Positions 35,910 through 45,547 of a DNA stretch of 64,000 bases are shown here, piece by piece (position 1 is the stretch's first letter; every line of letters starts with the position of its first letter). The notes under the pieces are model-generated. The model made no database searches. It had not been told where the DNA came from and saw nothing but the letters and a program-made list of their open reading frames with translations. Origin of the DNA: Neisseriaceae bacterium TC5R-5 (lineage in GTDB: Bacteria > Pseudomonadota > Gammaproteobacteria > Burkholderiales > Chromobacteriaceae); contig JACCFC020000008.1 of NCBI GenBank assembly GCA_020830965.2, positions 31,344-95,343 of the forward strand. The letters are read 5' to 3'. The translations under genes were made by a program, and so were the position numbers.

Positions 35910-37271
35910 ATGGCCAAAATCAAAACTGTTTATAGTTGTGCTGATTGTGGTGGGCAAACCAGCAAATGGCAGGGGCAATGTCCGCATTGTCAGGCCTGGA
36001 ATACCTTGTCTGAATCGCTTATTCCCGATATGCCTACCCAGGGCCGTTTTCAATCCTGGTCAGATAGCACTACTCAGGTACTCCGATTATCTGAAGTACA
36101 AACTGCTGAAATGCCGCGAGACCCGTCTGGCATTGATGAGCTGGATAGAGTATTGGGCGGCGGTATTGTGCGCGGTGCCGTGATTCTGATTGGTGGTGAT
36201 CCTGGTATTGGCAAATCCACTTTATTATTACAAGCCTTATCGGAGATGGGGCTACGACGCAAGGTACTGTATGTCTCAGGAGAGGAGTCACCCCAGCAAA
36301 TTGCCCTACGTGCGACACGATTGGATGTGCAGACTGAGCGCGTTAACTTATTGGCTGAGATTCGTCTAGAAACTATTTTACAGATGCTGAAGCAGGAGCG
36401 GCCGGATGTGGCGGTGATCGACTCTATTCAGACGCTGTACACCGATCAAATTAGCTCAGCGCCTGGCTCTGTGTCACAAGTACGTGAGTGTGCCGCGCAA
36501 CTGACTCGGATGGCCAAGCAAAGCGGTACCACGATTCTGCTGGTTGGTCATGTGACGAAAGAAGGCTCTTTGGCCGGGCCGCGTGTGTTAGAGCATATGG
36601 TCGATACCGTGTTGTATTTCGAGGGGGACTCACACTCCAATTATCGAATGATACGGGCTATTAAAAATCGCTTTGGTGCAGTCAATGAGCTAGGCGTGTT
36701 TGCGATGACTGAGCGTGGCTTGAAAGGCGTGTCGAATCCTTCGGCCATTTTCTTGTCTTCTTATCGTGACGATGTGCCTGGCTCTTGTGTGATGGTCACG
36801 CAAGAGGGTAGTCGACCTTTACTAGTGGAAATTCAGGCGCTGGTGGATGATTGCCACGGTCTGCAACCCAAACGGTTAACGGTGGGATTGGAGCAAAACC
36901 GTTTGGCGATGTTGTTGGCGGTATTGCATCGGCACGGTGGTGTTGCCTGCTTCGATCAGGATGTATTTCTGAATGCGGTAGGGGGGGTCAAAATTATTGA
37001 GCCGGCGGCGGATCTGGCGATTATTCTGGCGATGGTTTCTTCATTGCGGAATAAGCCGCTGCCTCCCAAATTAGTTGTCTTTGGGGAGGTGGGGTTAGCT
37101 GGCGAAGTCAGGCCAGTAACGCGAGGCCAAGAACGATTAAGAGAAGCGGCTAAGTTGGGTTTTACTCGGGCGATCGTGCCAACAGCGAACCGACCGCGTC
37201 AGCCAATAGAGGGCTTGGAAATCATGACGGTAGATAGACTTGGGCAGGCGGTGGAGTATTGTCGAACCTGA
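35910..37271 (+). CDS. radA: DNA repair protein RadA
   Basis: A 453-residue RecA-like ATPase that promotes branch migration in recombination. The N-terminal zinc finger has CADCG and CPHC pairs, Walker A is GDPGIGKST, and the RadA KNRFG motif occurs in AIKNRFGAVNELG. The C-terminal Lon-protease-like domain contains LAIILAMVSS and FGEVGLAGEVRPV. I start at ATG 35910 (MAKIKTVYSC), which fits the family; an ATG lies two codons upstream. Confidence 0.96.
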   Translation: MAKIKTVYSCADCGGQTSKWQGQCPHCQAWNTLSESLIPDMPTQGRFQSWSDSTTQVLRLSEVQTAEMPRDPSGIDELDRVLGGGIVRGAVILIGGDPGIGKSTLLLQALSEMGLRRKVLYVSGEESPQQIALRATRLDVQTERVNLLAEIRLETILQMLKQERPDVAVIDSIQTLYTDQISSAPGSVSQVRECAAQLTRMAKQSGTTILLVGHVTKEGSLAGPRVLEHMVDTVLYFEGDSHSNYRMIRAIKNRFGAVNELGVFAMTERGLKGVSNPSAIFLSSYRDDVPGSCVMVTQEGSRPLLVEIQALVDDCHGLQPKRLTVGLEQNRLAMLLAVLHRHGGVACFDQDVFLNAVGGVKIIEPAADLAIILAMVSSLRNKPLPPKLVVFGEVGLAGEVRPVTRGQERLREAAKLGFTRAIVPTANRPRQPIEGLEIMTVDRLGQAVEYCRT

Positions 37272-37322
37272 CCGTGTGCCGGTGATTTTTGCTTCAGTGA
37301 CACTGCGCTATTATCCTGATTC

Positions 37323-38537
37323 CTAGTTAGTGGTATCAACATTATTAGCTAGTGGTGGTACACCTTCGGTTTGTTCAAGCTGTACCTGATTGCGTCCTTG
37401 GTTTTTGGCAAGATACAAAGCCTGGTCGGCACGGGAAATTAATTGTTCCAAAGTCGTACTGCCATTGATTGTACTCGCAATACCACCACTGAATTGAATC
37501 AACTGCCCTGCTGGTAGGTTGCTTTGCTCTCGTAGTTTCTCCGCTAAACGTTGCGCAATATGTTGTGCTGCTTGTGGTTCTGCCGCTATCAGCACACAAA
37601 ACTCCTCTCCTCCATAACGAACCGCTAAGTCATTTGGACGGATGCTGGCCCGTAGCATATTGGCAAAATGTTTCAGCGCTAGGTCACCAGTATCGTGTCC
37701 CCAGGTGTCGTTGATTTGTTTAAAGTAATCCAGATCCAGTAGAAGTAAGCTGAGTGGGGCGTTAGTTTGTTTGGCGGTTGTGAGTGTTTGTGGTGCTGTT
37801 CGAAATAAAAGGTGACGGTTGGCGAGCCCGGTGAGTGGGTCTTCATTGGCCAGTTTGAGATAGGCTGCTTTGGTACGGTCTTGCTGGAACATCAGCCAGG
37901 CGACATTGGCGATTAGTAGTGAGGCAATATTGGCAAGTAGCAGACTTGAGGTAAGCGGAGAAGGGATGGCAATAAGGTGTACCGTTTCTGGAGACTCAAT
38001 GGCTTGAATGATGCGCACTAACAGTGTGATAAAAGCCGTGGCTAGCCCAAATAGCATTAATGAGGCCGAACTGAGCGTGATATGTTGCTGACGATATTTT
38101 ACGATGCAGCGGCAGCAGTAGAATAGTTGGATGCAAAACACGAGTAGAGAGCTAATGTTCTGTCCTGCGGGGGTTTCCAGCCAGAGTATCTGTCCTGTCG
38201 CGACAGTAATTAAAGGTAAGTAGATGATAAGCCTGGAGTTGGGCTGATCAAAAAATTGATTTAATGAGTGCCAGATTAGAGAAAAGCTGAGTGTGATGCT
38301 TAACACCCCAAGTGACATCATTAACCAAGAGTTTGACACCGTCGCTGCTGCCAACAATAACAGCCAAGCGGCAACCTGTGATAAGGCTGCGCCAATCCAA
38401 CTCCATGCTGGAGGGTGCTCTGTTCGAAAGGATGTCCAAAGAAGACTGACAGCCATCACGCCTTGACAGGTGACTATCGCAATCATCAAGGTGGGGATAT
38501 CTGGGATCGCTATTGAAGTCAAAAGGTGGTTAGCCAT
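37323..38537 (-). CDS. Membrane diguanylate cyclase (GGDEF)
   Basis: A 404-residue protein with about seven predicted transmembrane helices in residues 10–215, then a C-terminal GGDEF domain. The active-site loop is RYGGEEF, and five residues before it an RPND matches the RxxD inhibitory I-site, so product feedback is expected. DLDYFKQINDTWGHDTGD is the metal/substrate loop. It should make cyclic di-GMP in response to a signal sensed by the membrane region, which matches no named sensor I recognise. Monocistronic. Confidence 0.9.
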   Translation of the reverse strand: MANHLLTSIAIPDIPTLMIAIVTCQGVMAVSLLWTSFRTEHPPAWSWIGAALSQVAAWLLLLAAATVSNSWLMMSLGVLSITLSFSLIWHSLNQFFDQPNSRLIIYLPLITVATGQILWLETPAGQNISSLLVFCIQLFYCCRCIVKYRQQHITLSSASLMLFGLATAFITLLVRIIQAIESPETVHLIAIPSPLTSSLLLANIASLLIANVAWLMFQQDRTKAAYLKLANEDPLTGLANRHLLFRTAPQTLTTAKQTNAPLSLLLLDLDYFKQINDTWGHDTGDLALKHFANMLRASIRPNDLAVRYGGEEFCVLIAAEPQAAQHIAQRLAEKLREQSNLPAGQLIQFSGGIASTINGSTTLEQLISRADQALYLAKNQGRNQVQLEQTEGVPPLANNVDTTN

Positions 38538-38740
38538 ATTTTATGAGCATATTGAGAGGTGACGGTTAATGGCTAGGCGCATGGTAATTGAGTAGTTCTG
38601 TCTGTGGTGAGGTTGGTTTTAGCTTTGTGCCGTAATGTTTTTAAAAAACTGCAAGGTAGAGCGCTATTAATTTTGGAACAACGTTTTTGGTATAGACATT
38701 TGAGCGAGTGTTTATGCTCGAAGGTTGGTGGGCTTGCTTA

Positions 38741-38850
38741 GAGCTGCTAACAAAACTCCTGGCCCAGCATTGCGCCTCCTCGCCGTACTACTGGCACTGT
38801 CTGCGTCGGCGCACCTCGGCTCAGGGACTCTTCGAGGTTTTGTTAGCGGC
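38741..38850 (+). repeat. Inverted-repeat element, copy 4
   Basis: A 110-bp full-length copy. It has GAGCTGCTAACAAAACTCCT at the left, CCAGCATTGCGCCTCCTCGC and CACTGTCTGCGTCGGCGCAC in the core, and CTCTTCGAGGTTTTGTTAGC at the right. It is the best match to the longest form of the family. Confidence 0.9.
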
Positions 38851-38861
38851 CCTTATTACCA

Positions 38862-38898
38862 AGGCCTCGTCTCAATATTTAGGCGAGGCCTCGATTTT
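38862..38898 (+). terminator. Terminator-like hairpin beyond repeat copy 4
   Basis: AGGCCTCG and CGAGGCCT pair around 14 bases and are followed by CGATTTTTA. It lies just past the 3' end of the permease gene and directs termination for plus-strand transcripts. Confidence 0.6.
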
Positions 38899-38902
38899 TA
38901 CA

Positions 38903-40201
38903 TTAATTAAAAAAAGTTAACTTAAATATCCACAGCCCGGAAATAATAACGACAGCGGGTTTTAGATCGGCAAATCTGCCGGTGAGGATTTTGATGGCAG
39001 TGTAGCTGATAAAACCAAAAGCGATGCCATTGGCTATGGAGAAGGTGAAAGGCATTGCCAATGTTGTCATGACGGCAGGAGCAGACTCAGTTAAGTCATC
39101 CCAGTTGATTTCAGCTAGGCCACGAGTCATCAGCACAGCAACATAGCAAAGAGCGGGTGCTGTTGCATAAGCAGGTACGGTAGCAGCTAGGGGTGAGAGC
39201 CAAAGAGCGGTTAAGAATAATAAAGCGACCACGACGGCGGTTAAACCGGTGCGACCGCCAACTGCGGTGCCTGCTGCCGATTCAACATAAGCTGTTGTTG
39301 AGGAGGTTCCCATAACTGCACCAGCAGTGATCGCGACAGAGTCGGCTAAGAGTGCCCGTTTCAAACGTGGCAACTTGCCATCCTTGTCGAGTAGTCCCGC
39401 TCTGTGTGAAACACCGACTAATGTGCCGGTGGTGTCAAATAGGTCAACGAAGAAAAATACAAAGATTACGCCGACCAAACTAGCTTGTAATGCACCAGCA
39501 ATGTCCATCTGCATAAAAGTAGGGGCCATGCTTGGAATAGGGGCTATGATACCTTTGAACGGTGAGAGCCCTAGCATGATAGATAGCAGAGTAATAATGA
39601 TAATACTGATGATTATTGAACCTGGAACTTTTCGATACTCTAGAGCGACAATAATGAAAAACCCGAAGATGGCTAATAGAGTGGATGGGCTGTGGATATT
39701 GCCTAGAGTTAAGTAGGTTTCTGGATGAGAAGTAATCACGCCAGCGTTTTTTAGCGCGATTATGGCTAAAAACATACCTACGCCAGCAGAAATCGCGAAC
39801 TTTAACGATTGTGGAATAGCATTAACAATCGCTTCACGCACTTTGAACAAACTTACCAGTAAAAATACTACTCCTGAAATAAAGACAGCGCCCAGTGCCG
39901 CCTGCCAACTTAAACCCATGCCTTTTACAACACTAAACGTGAAGTAGGCATTCAAACCCATGCCCGGTGCTAGAGCAATCGGGTAGTTTGCGACTAGTCC
40001 CATGATGGCCGTTCCTAAAGCCGCAGCCAGGCAAGTCGCGACAAACACCGCATTTAAGTCCATGCCGGTAGTCGACAAAATCAGGGGGTTGACCAAGATG
40101 ATGTAAGCCATGGTTAAGAATGTCGTGCAACCAGCAATGACTTCCGTTTTTACCGTGGTGCCGTGCTCTTTTAGTTTGAAGAAGCTTTCGAGAAATTGCA
40201 T
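38903..40201 (-). CDS. NCS2-family purine permease (AzgA-like)
   Basis: A 432-residue inner-membrane transporter with about 12–14 hydrophobic segments. N-terminal GTTVKTEVIAGCTTFLTMAYI and ALAPGMGLNAYF are typical of the AzgA-like branch (adenine, guanine, hypoxanthine–proton symport), and FVDLFDTTGTLVGVS is the conserved substrate-helix region, followed by SSTTAYVESAAG. The exact purine specificity cannot be read from the sequence. No purine riboswitch was seen in its 205-bp upstream gap shared with gmk. Confidence 0.9.
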   Translation of the reverse strand: MQFLESFFKLKEHGTTVKTEVIAGCTTFLTMAYIILVNPLILSTTGMDLNAVFVATCLAAALGTAIMGLVANYPIALAPGMGLNAYFTFSVVKGMGLSWQAALGAVFISGVVFLLVSLFKVREAIVNAIPQSLKFAISAGVGMFLAIIALKNAGVITSHPETYLTLGNIHSPSTLLAIFGFFIIVALEYRKVPGSIIISIIIITLLSIMLGLSPFKGIIAPIPSMAPTFMQMDIAGALQASLVGVIFVFFFVDLFDTTGTLVGVSHRAGLLDKDGKLPRLKRALLADSVAITAGAVMGTSSTTAYVESAAGTAVGGRTGLTAVVVALLFLTALWLSPLAATVPAYATAPALCYVAVLMTRGLAEINWDDLTESAPAVMTTLAMPFTFSIANGIAFGFISYTAIKILTGRFADLKPAVVIISGLWIFKLTFFN

Positions 40202-40406
40202 AGTTGTGGATACTCCAGAACCGATGGATGTTTAAGTGTTGTCGAGAGTGGAAAGATTTTTACGCGCGATCAGTGACTTGCCGTTTTTTGCCAAACCAAC
40301 CCGAAAGACTAGCATAAATATTGCTTTGGAAATATATTCGCGCTTAGCAGTCCGGGGCTTGCTATGGTATTCTGAAACATTAAACTTGGCAGAAAATTTG
40401 TAATTC

Positions 40407-41033
40407 ATGAGTCAACTGGCCGGAAATGTATTTATTGTTGTTGCCCCGTCTGGAGCTGGTAAAACCTCACTGGTGGCTGCGCTGCTTAAGGCGGAGCCAG
40501 CGGTGCAGTTGTCGGTCTCGTATAGTACGCGTCCTGCTCGTAAAGGAGAGATGGACGGGCAGCATTATCATTTTATTAATCGTCAAGCTTTTCAAGCCAT
40601 GATTGAGCAGGGCGATTTTTTAGAGTATGCCGAAGTTTATGGCAATTATTATGGTACTAGTGCCTCCTGGATACGCAGCTGTTTGGCTGAGGGGCGTGAT
40701 GTCCTGTTGGAAATTGACTGGCAGGGGGCTTTGCAGGTACAAAAAGTTTTCCCCGGGGCGATAACTATTTTTATTATGCCCCCCTCTATTGAAGAGTTGG
40801 AGCGTCGTCTGCGTGGCCGTGCAACCGATGGTGAAGACGTGATATGTCGACGGTTGGCTGTTGCCCGTTTGGAAATCGCGAAGATTGCTGAGTGTGACTA
40901 TATCGTGGTGAATGATGATTTTGAGCGAGCCTGTGTTGATTTGATAAGCATAGTTCGTGCTAGTCGCCTAAACAGTAAAACTCAATATCTACGTCTGACC
41001 ACTGTTCTCGCCAAAATGGGTATTGCTGGTTAA
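40407..41033 (+). CDS. gmk: Guanylate kinase
   Basis: A 208-residue kinase that phosphorylates GMP to GDP. The P-loop is APSGAGKTSL, the GMP-binding region is SYSTRPARKGEMDGQHYHFI, and the lid has RLRGRATDGEDVICRRL. It is the first gene of the gmk–rpoZ–spoT cluster found across proteobacteria, which links GTP/ppGpp supply with RNA polymerase. Confidence 0.97.
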   Translation: MSQLAGNVFIVVAPSGAGKTSLVAALLKAEPAVQLSVSYSTRPARKGEMDGQHYHFINRQAFQAMIEQGDFLEYAEVYGNYYGTSASWIRSCLAEGRDVLLEIDWQGALQVQKVFPGAITIFIMPPSIEELERRLRGRATDGEDVICRRLAVARLEIAKIAECDYIVVNDDFERACVDLISIVRASRLNSKTQYLRLTTVLAKMGIAG

Positions 41034-41094
41034 GTAAGCACCCTGATTTTGTCGTTTTTTGTCTATAAACCTACCTTTTATAAGAGAGAGTACC

Positions 41095-41301
41095 ATGGCT
41101 AGAATTACTGTTGATGACTGTCTGGATCGCATACAAAACCGCTTTGACTTGACTTTGGCTGCAGCCTATCGTGCACGCCAAGTTGCCTCAGGTGCAACCC
41201 CTTTCGTTGAAGCGGGGCGCAATAAGCCGACTGTTGTGGCATTGCGTGAAATTGCAGCTGGCCATGTCGGTAAAGCGATATTGAATCGCGGTAAAGCCTG
41301 A
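41095..41301 (+). CDS. rpoZ: RNA polymerase omega subunit
   Basis: A 68-residue omega subunit that aids assembly of RNA polymerase and forms part of a ppGpp-binding site. [29 protein letters not shown] is the conserved N-terminal half (positions 1–29), followed by [14 protein letters not shown]. The start at 41095 follows a GAGAG ribosome-binding site; the in-frame start 36 nt upstream is rejected because omega begins with MARIT. It lies 20 bp before spoT. Confidence 0.97.
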   Translation: MARITVDDCLDRIQNRFDLTLAAAYRARQVASGATPFVEAGRNKPTVVALREIAAGHVGKAILNRGKA

Positions 41302-41321
41302 AAATCTTAGAGAGGTAATGT

Positions 41322-43478
41322 ATGGCTGCCGGCATAGAGGAAGAGGTTGACTACCAGGCCTTGGTCCAGAACGCTGCCGTGGCATTTTTTGAGGCTGCTG
41401 GAACTTACCTTAAACCAGAAGATGTGCAGTTATTGCGTTCTGTGTTTGAGGTTAGCAAAGACGCTCATCAAGGTCAGATCCGTAAAAGTGGAGAGCCTTA
41501 TATTACCCACCCCCTCGCCGTTGCTACTATGTTGGCAGAGTGGCGATTGGATGTTCAGGGTTTGGCTGCCGCTTTATTGCATGATGTTTTGGAAGATACC
41601 GGCGTCACTAAGCCTGCGCTTATAGAAAAATTTGGTAAGACTATTGCCGACTTAGTTGATGGCCTGTCGAAATTGGAGCGACTAGAGTATCAAACCAGAG
41701 AGACGGCTCAGGCAGAGAGCTTTCGTAAAATGGTACTGGCCATGGCCAGAGACATTCGGGTCATCCTTGTAAAGCTGGCAGATCGTTTGCACAATATGCG
41801 GACGCTAGACTCAATGCGCGAAGCTAAGCGCCAACGTATTGCTTTGGAAACGCTGGAAATATACGCTCCCATAGCTAATAGGATTGGCCTAAACAAGGTT
41901 TATCGTGAATTGCAGGACTTGGCTTTTAGTCATTTGAATCCTCATCGTTATAATGTCTTGTCTAAAGCTGTGCGTGCAGCTCGAGGTAATCGGCGTGAGC
42001 TTGTGACTAAAATTTTACAGTCGGTTAGTCAGAAGCTGGTGCAGGGCAATATTGAAGCAACTATTAAGGGTCGCGAAAAAAATCTTTATAGCATATACAA
42101 GAAAATGCAAGAAAAGCATTTGTCTTTTTCTGAAGTGTTGGACATATATGGCTTTAGAGTTGTAGTTAATGATGTATCAAGTTGTTATCTGGCTTTGGGG
42201 GCCTTGCATAGTTTGTATAAGCCAATCCCCGGTAAATTCAAAGACTACATCGCTATTCCAAAAGGTAATGGCTATCAAAGTCTGCATACTACTTTGTTTG
42301 GGCCATATGGCACGCCTGTTGAGATGCAAATCCGTACCCGGGAAATGAATAGTGTCGCAGAAGCTGGTGTGGCATCGCATTGGATGTATAAAAGTGGTGA
42401 CGGGATCAATACCGCTCAGCAGCGCACTCACCAATGGCTGCAAAAAATTCTTGATATGCAGGAAGAAAGCGACGATCCAGTTGAGTTTCTTGAGCATATC
42501 AAAATTGATCTGTTTCCAGATGAGGTCTATGTTTTTACCCCTAAAGGCAAAATCATGGTTATGCCTCAGGGTGCTACCCCCGTTGATTTCGCCTATGCCG
42601 TGCACACTGATGTTGGGCATCGTTGTATTGCTGCGAGGGTTAACCATGCTCTTGTGCCTTTACGTACGGTATTACGCAATGGTGATACTGTTGAAATTAT
42701 TACCTCTACTCGCGCTAAACCTAATCCCTCATGGCTTACTTTTGTACAGAGTGGGCGAGCCCGTTCCGGTATTCGTAACTACCTGAAAGGACTGCAGCAA
42801 GAAGAGGCTATTGGACTGGGGGAGAAACTACTGAAACAGGCTATGGGCGCGCTGGCAGAGACTTCGCTAGCTTTGAGTGATGCTCTGTGGGTTGAGTATA
42901 TTCAGGCCCATGGTGAGCGCTTGTTGTCTTCTCGCGAGGTGTTGGCTGAGATTGGCGCTGGTAGACTGATGCCGATAGTTGTTGCTCGCCGTTTGCTGGA
43001 GTTGGCTGGCGAGCGTTTGGGTGAAGAGGTTAAAGTTGGGCCGGTGGTTATTCGCGGCAATGAAGGTGGGATGGTGCAATTATCTCCATGCTGTAACCCT
43101 TTGCCCGGTGATGATATTTTGGGCGTGATTATGAAGGGGCAAGGCTTGGTTATCCATCGTGCTTCCTGCGCTAATGCACGAAGAGCGGATCATGATAAAT
43201 TGCTGGAGGTAAATTGGGAGTCTCAGCGTGATCGAATGTTTGGCGTTACTGTGGCTGTTCTGTCACGTAATGAGCGGGGTGCGCTAGCGGATATCGCAGC
43301 GGCGATTTCGGAGGCTTCTGCCAATATCGAAAGTGCAGATACTCAAGAGAGTAGTCGTGATGGGGATGGCTTGTTCAATATTCATTTCCGCTTGCAGGTG
43401 GAGTGCGTTGAGCATTTGGAAAGAGTGTTGTCGGCTATTCGGCGGCTGCCGGTAGTGCAACGAGTGCAACGGAGATGA
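41322..43478 (+). CDS. spoT: Bifunctional (p)ppGpp synthetase/hydrolase SpoT
   Basis: A 718-residue RelA/SpoT homologue. The hydrolase HD motif HDVLEDT is intact (about residues 89–95), followed by the synthetase domain with EVLDIYGFRVVV and KGNGYQSLHT, a TGS domain (about 390–450, VFTPKGKIMVMPQGATPVDFAY) and a C-terminal ACT domain (about 640–715). Both catalytic halves look functional. It synthesises and degrades the stringent-response alarmone. It overlaps thiS by a few bases only if an earlier thiS start is used. Confidence 0.96.
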   Translation: MAAGIEEEVDYQALVQNAAVAFFEAAGTYLKPEDVQLLRSVFEVSKDAHQGQIRKSGEPYITHPLAVATMLAEWRLDVQGLAAALLHDVLEDTGVTKPALIEKFGKTIADLVDGLSKLERLEYQTRETAQAESFRKMVLAMARDIRVILVKLADRLHNMRTLDSMREAKRQRIALETLEIYAPIANRIGLNKVYRELQDLAFSHLNPHRYNVLSKAVRAARGNRRELVTKILQSVSQKLVQGNIEATIKGREKNLYSIYKKMQEKHLSFSEVLDIYGFRVVVNDVSSCYLALGALHSLYKPIPGKFKDYIAIPKGNGYQSLHTTLFGPYGTPVEMQIRTREMNSVAEAGVASHWMYKSGDGINTAQQRTHQWLQKILDMQEESDDPVEFLEHIKIDLFPDEVYVFTPKGKIMVMPQGATPVDFAYAVHTDVGHRCIAARVNHALVPLRTVLRNGDTVEIITSTRAKPNPSWLTFVQSGRARSGIRNYLKGLQQEEAIGLGEKLLKQAMGALAETSLALSDALWVEYIQAHGERLLSSREVLAEIGAGRLMPIVVARRLLELAGERLGEEVKVGPVVIRGNEGGMVQLSPCCNPLPGDDILGVIMKGQGLVIHRASCANARRADHDKLLEVNWESQRDRMFGVTVAVLSRNERGALADIAAAISEASANIESADTQESSRDGDGLFNIHFRLQVECVEHLERVLSAIRRLPVVQRVQRR

Positions 43479-43480
43479 AA

Positions 43481-43681
43481 ATGTTAAGTTTGCTTATTAA
43501 TGGGGAAGATCGTCAATTGGCCGTGGCGAATCTTTTGCAACTGATACAGCTGCTTGATTTAGGTGATAAGCGAGTTGCAGTGGAAAGAAACGGCGAGATT
43601 GTGCCTAAAAGTCAATATGAAATGGTTTGTCTTGAGAGTGGTGATGAATTGGAAATCGTTGTCGCCGTTGGCGGTGGCTGA
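43481..43681 (+). CDS. thiS: Sulfur carrier protein ThiS
   Basis: A 66-residue ubiquitin-like sulfur carrier for thiazole synthesis. It ends in the Gly-Gly tail VAVGGG, which is thiocarboxylated by ThiF. I choose ATG 43481 because ACGGAG sits at the right distance before it; an ATG two codons upstream would overlap the spoT stop. It is followed 24 bp later by thiG, with which it forms the minimal thiazole module. Confidence 0.93.
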   Translation: MLSLLINGEDRQLAVANLLQLIQLLDLGDKRVAVERNGEIVPKSQYEMVCLESGDELEIVVAVGGG

Positions 43682-43705
43682 GTGTTAAGTTATGAGGGCG
43701 AGCAT

Positions 43706-44497
43706 ATGAATCAACTAGTTATAGCCAATGAGGTTTATCGTTCGCGCTTGTTGGTGGGGACGGGTAAGTACCAAAACTTTGACGAGACAGCCAAGGCATT
43801 GGATGCGTCTGGAGCGGAAATAGTTACCGTTGCTATTCGCCGGGTTAATCTTGGGCAAAATGCTAATGAGCCGAATTTGCTGGACTTTTTGCCTAAAAAT
43901 CGGTATAAACTGCTGCCCAATACTGCGGGGTGCTACTCCGCCGAAGAAGCAGTACGTACTCTTCGTTTGGCTCGGGAGTTATTGGATGGCCACAAATTAG
44001 TGAAATTAGAGGTGCTTGGTGATCCGAACACGCTATTTCCTAATGTCAGAGAAACATTAAAAGCAGCTGAGATTTTAGTCGCTGAAGGTTTCGATGTTAT
44101 GGTTTATACATCAGATGATCCTATTGTGGCTCGCGAATTTGAGTCTATGGGCTGCTGCGCTATCATGCCCTTGGCGAGTTTAATTGGTTCTGGGATGGGT
44201 ATACTTAATCCTTGGAATTTGCAACTGATTATAGAGCAGTCGAAGATACCCGTGCTGGTTGATGCTGGCGTAGGTACTGCGTCAGATGCTGTTGTCGCTA
44301 TGGAATTAGGTTGTGATGGGGTTTTGACAAATTCGGCAATCGCAATGGCCAAGCAGCCTGTATTGATGGCTGCTGCCATGAAGCAAGCTGTAGAGGCAGG
44401 TCGGGCAGCATATGTTGCTGGACGGATGCCAAAGCGTTTTTATAGTGCGGTGCCAAGTTCTCCTAGTGAGGGGGTGATTTCTTCTGGTCGGCTATGA
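43706..44497 (+). CDS. thiG: Thiazole synthase ThiG
   Basis: A 263-residue TIM-barrel enzyme that assembles the thiamine thiazole ring from DXP, dehydroglycine and sulfur on ThiS. Visible motifs are [44 protein letters not shown] (with [14 protein letters not shown] after it) and [22 protein letters not shown] start at ATG 43706; a GTG at 43682 would add 8 residues. No TPP riboswitch precedes thiS, so this pair probably rides on the spoT transcript. Confidence 0.96.
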   Translation: MNQLVIANEVYRSRLLVGTGKYQNFDETAKALDASGAEIVTVAIRRVNLGQNANEPNLLDFLPKNRYKLLPNTAGCYSAEEAVRTLRLARELLDGHKLVKLEVLGDPNTLFPNVRETLKAAEILVAEGFDVMVYTSDDPIVAREFESMGCCAIMPLASLIGSGMGILNPWNLQLIIEQSKIPVLVDAGVGTASDAVVAMELGCDGVLTNSAIAMAKQPVLMAAAMKQAVEAGRAAYVAGRMPKRFYSAVPSSPSEGVISSGRL

Positions 44498-44591
44498 GTG
44501 AGTTGTTATATAGGGCAATTTGCTAGATTGATGTCTGCTGGAAATATTTTAGGTTTTAAAGCAACAAAATCTGTTACAACACCATTTTTTA

Positions 44592-44613
44592 GCGCCCCTA
44601 TGTATTTGGGCGC
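44592..44613 (+). promoter_or_regulatory. Hairpin in the rpsU leader
   Basis: GCGCCC and GGGCGC pair around a ten-base loop, 23 bp before the rpsU start codon. No T-tract follows on the plus strand, so it is more likely a leader structure than a terminator. Confidence 0.35.
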
Positions 44614-44636
44614 AAAAGCTAAGGATACCTGAGTAA

Positions 44637-44849
44637 ATGCCGAATATTCGTGTAAAAGAGAATGAGCCGTTTGAAGTTGCTATGCGTCGCTTTAAGCGCG
44701 CAGTTGAGAAAACCGGTCTATTGACTGAGTTGCGAGCACGCGAGTTTTATGAAAAACCAACTGCGGAACGTAAGCGTAAACATGCTGCTGCGGTGAAGCG
44801 TCACTATAAGCGTATTCGTAGCCAGATGTTGCCACCAAAGTTCTTCTAA
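44637..44849 (+). CDS. rpsU: 30S ribosomal protein S21
   Basis: A 70-residue basic protein of the small subunit that helps initiation by aiding base-pairing with mRNA leaders. The sequence [20 protein letters not shown] and the KRHYKR C-terminal region are typical. It is the first gene of the macromolecular synthesis operon (rpsU, yqeY, dnaG, rpoD) and is followed by its own terminator, which uncouples its high expression from the rest. Confidence 0.97.
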   Translation: MPNIRVKENEPFEVAMRRFKRAVEKTGLLTELRAREFYEKPTAERKRKHAAAVKRHYKRIRSQMLPPKFF

Positions 44850-44887
44850 GCAAGCACACTTTATATATCATTCATGATGATAGAGGG

Positions 44888-44912
44888 ACCGCAGGCATGC
44901 CTGCGGTTTTGC
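44888..44912 (+). terminator. Terminator after rpsU
   Basis: ACCGCAGGC and GCCTGCGGT form a self-complementary stem (the AT centre is the loop), followed by TTTG. It lies between rpsU and yqeY, comparable to the attenuator in the E. coli operon. Confidence 0.75.
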
Positions 44913-45054
44913 TGTTTGTAAAATATAAACTGCGGAATGAGTGAGCTGACCATCTTTTTTGTAGTGGTGTTCGCCTATCAGAAGATATCAAAGCGACTCT
45001 GCTATGCTTCCTCTAGTCAGTTTCATATTCTGTAGTTGGTCTATGAGTATAACG

Positions 45055-45501
45055 ATGACTCTGAAACTCCGTATCAGTGAAGATATGAAAGCCTCAATGA
45101 AGGCTAAGGCAAGCGATAAGCTTGCTGCTATTCGTTTATTACTTGCTGCGATTAAGCAAAAAGAAGTAGATGAACGTATTGAGTTGGATGATGCTGCAGT
45201 CGTTGTAGTAATTGATAAAATGCTCAAGCAGCGCCGCGACTCGATCAGTCAATACGAGGCGGCACAGCGACAGGATTTGGCAGATAGAGAGCAATTCGAA
45301 ATGGATGTGCTACTGACTTATCTGCCCAAGCAGCTGTCCATTGAAGAGATTGACCAGCTAATTGTTCAGGCAGTCGCGGACAGTGGTGCCGCTAGCATGC
45401 AGGATATGGGTAAGGTTATGGCTCTGCTGCGTCCCAAGCTGGCTGGGCGTGCCGATATGGCGCAAGTGTCTGCTCATATTAAGCTTAAGTTAAACGCTTA
45501 A
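45055..45501 (+). CDS. yqeY: GatB/YqeY domain-containing protein
   Basis: A 148-residue protein of the GatB/YqeY family. It shares the tail domain of the GatB subunit of tRNA amidotransferase, which contacts tRNA, but has no catalytic domain. The opening ISEDMKASMKAKASDKLAAIRLLLAAIKQKEVD and LPKQLSIEEI are typical. I start at ATG 45055 (MTLKLRISED), as in related proteins; an in-frame ATG at 45043 adds four residues. It sits between rpsU and dnaG, its common location. The molecular function is unproven. Confidence 0.9.
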   Translation: MTLKLRISEDMKASMKAKASDKLAAIRLLLAAIKQKEVDERIELDDAAVVVVIDKMLKQRRDSISQYEAAQRQDLADREQFEMDVLLTYLPKQLSIEEIDQLIVQAVADSGAASMQDMGKVMALLRPKLAGRADMAQVSAHIKLKLNA

Positions 45502-45547
45502 TGTCGACTACGGTTGGCTGTTTTAACGCATATGTTGTGATACTGCA

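Larger units (their letters stand above)
38538..38902. other. Gene-free stretch with repeat copy 4
   Basis: About 365 bp between the divergently spaced diguanylate cyclase start and the purine permease end. It holds inverted-repeat copy 4 (38741–38850) and a terminator-like hairpin (38862–38898). The left 200 bp should contain the cyclase promoter, but no clear hexamers were found. Confidence 0.6.

Noticed and set aside
40202-40406. Purine riboswitch upstream of the NCS2 permease
   Set aside because: The gap was read on both strands for the conserved aptamer loops, and none were recognised.
43440-43481. TPP riboswitch for thiS-thiG
   Set aside because: thiS begins immediately after spoT, leaving no room for the aptamer.
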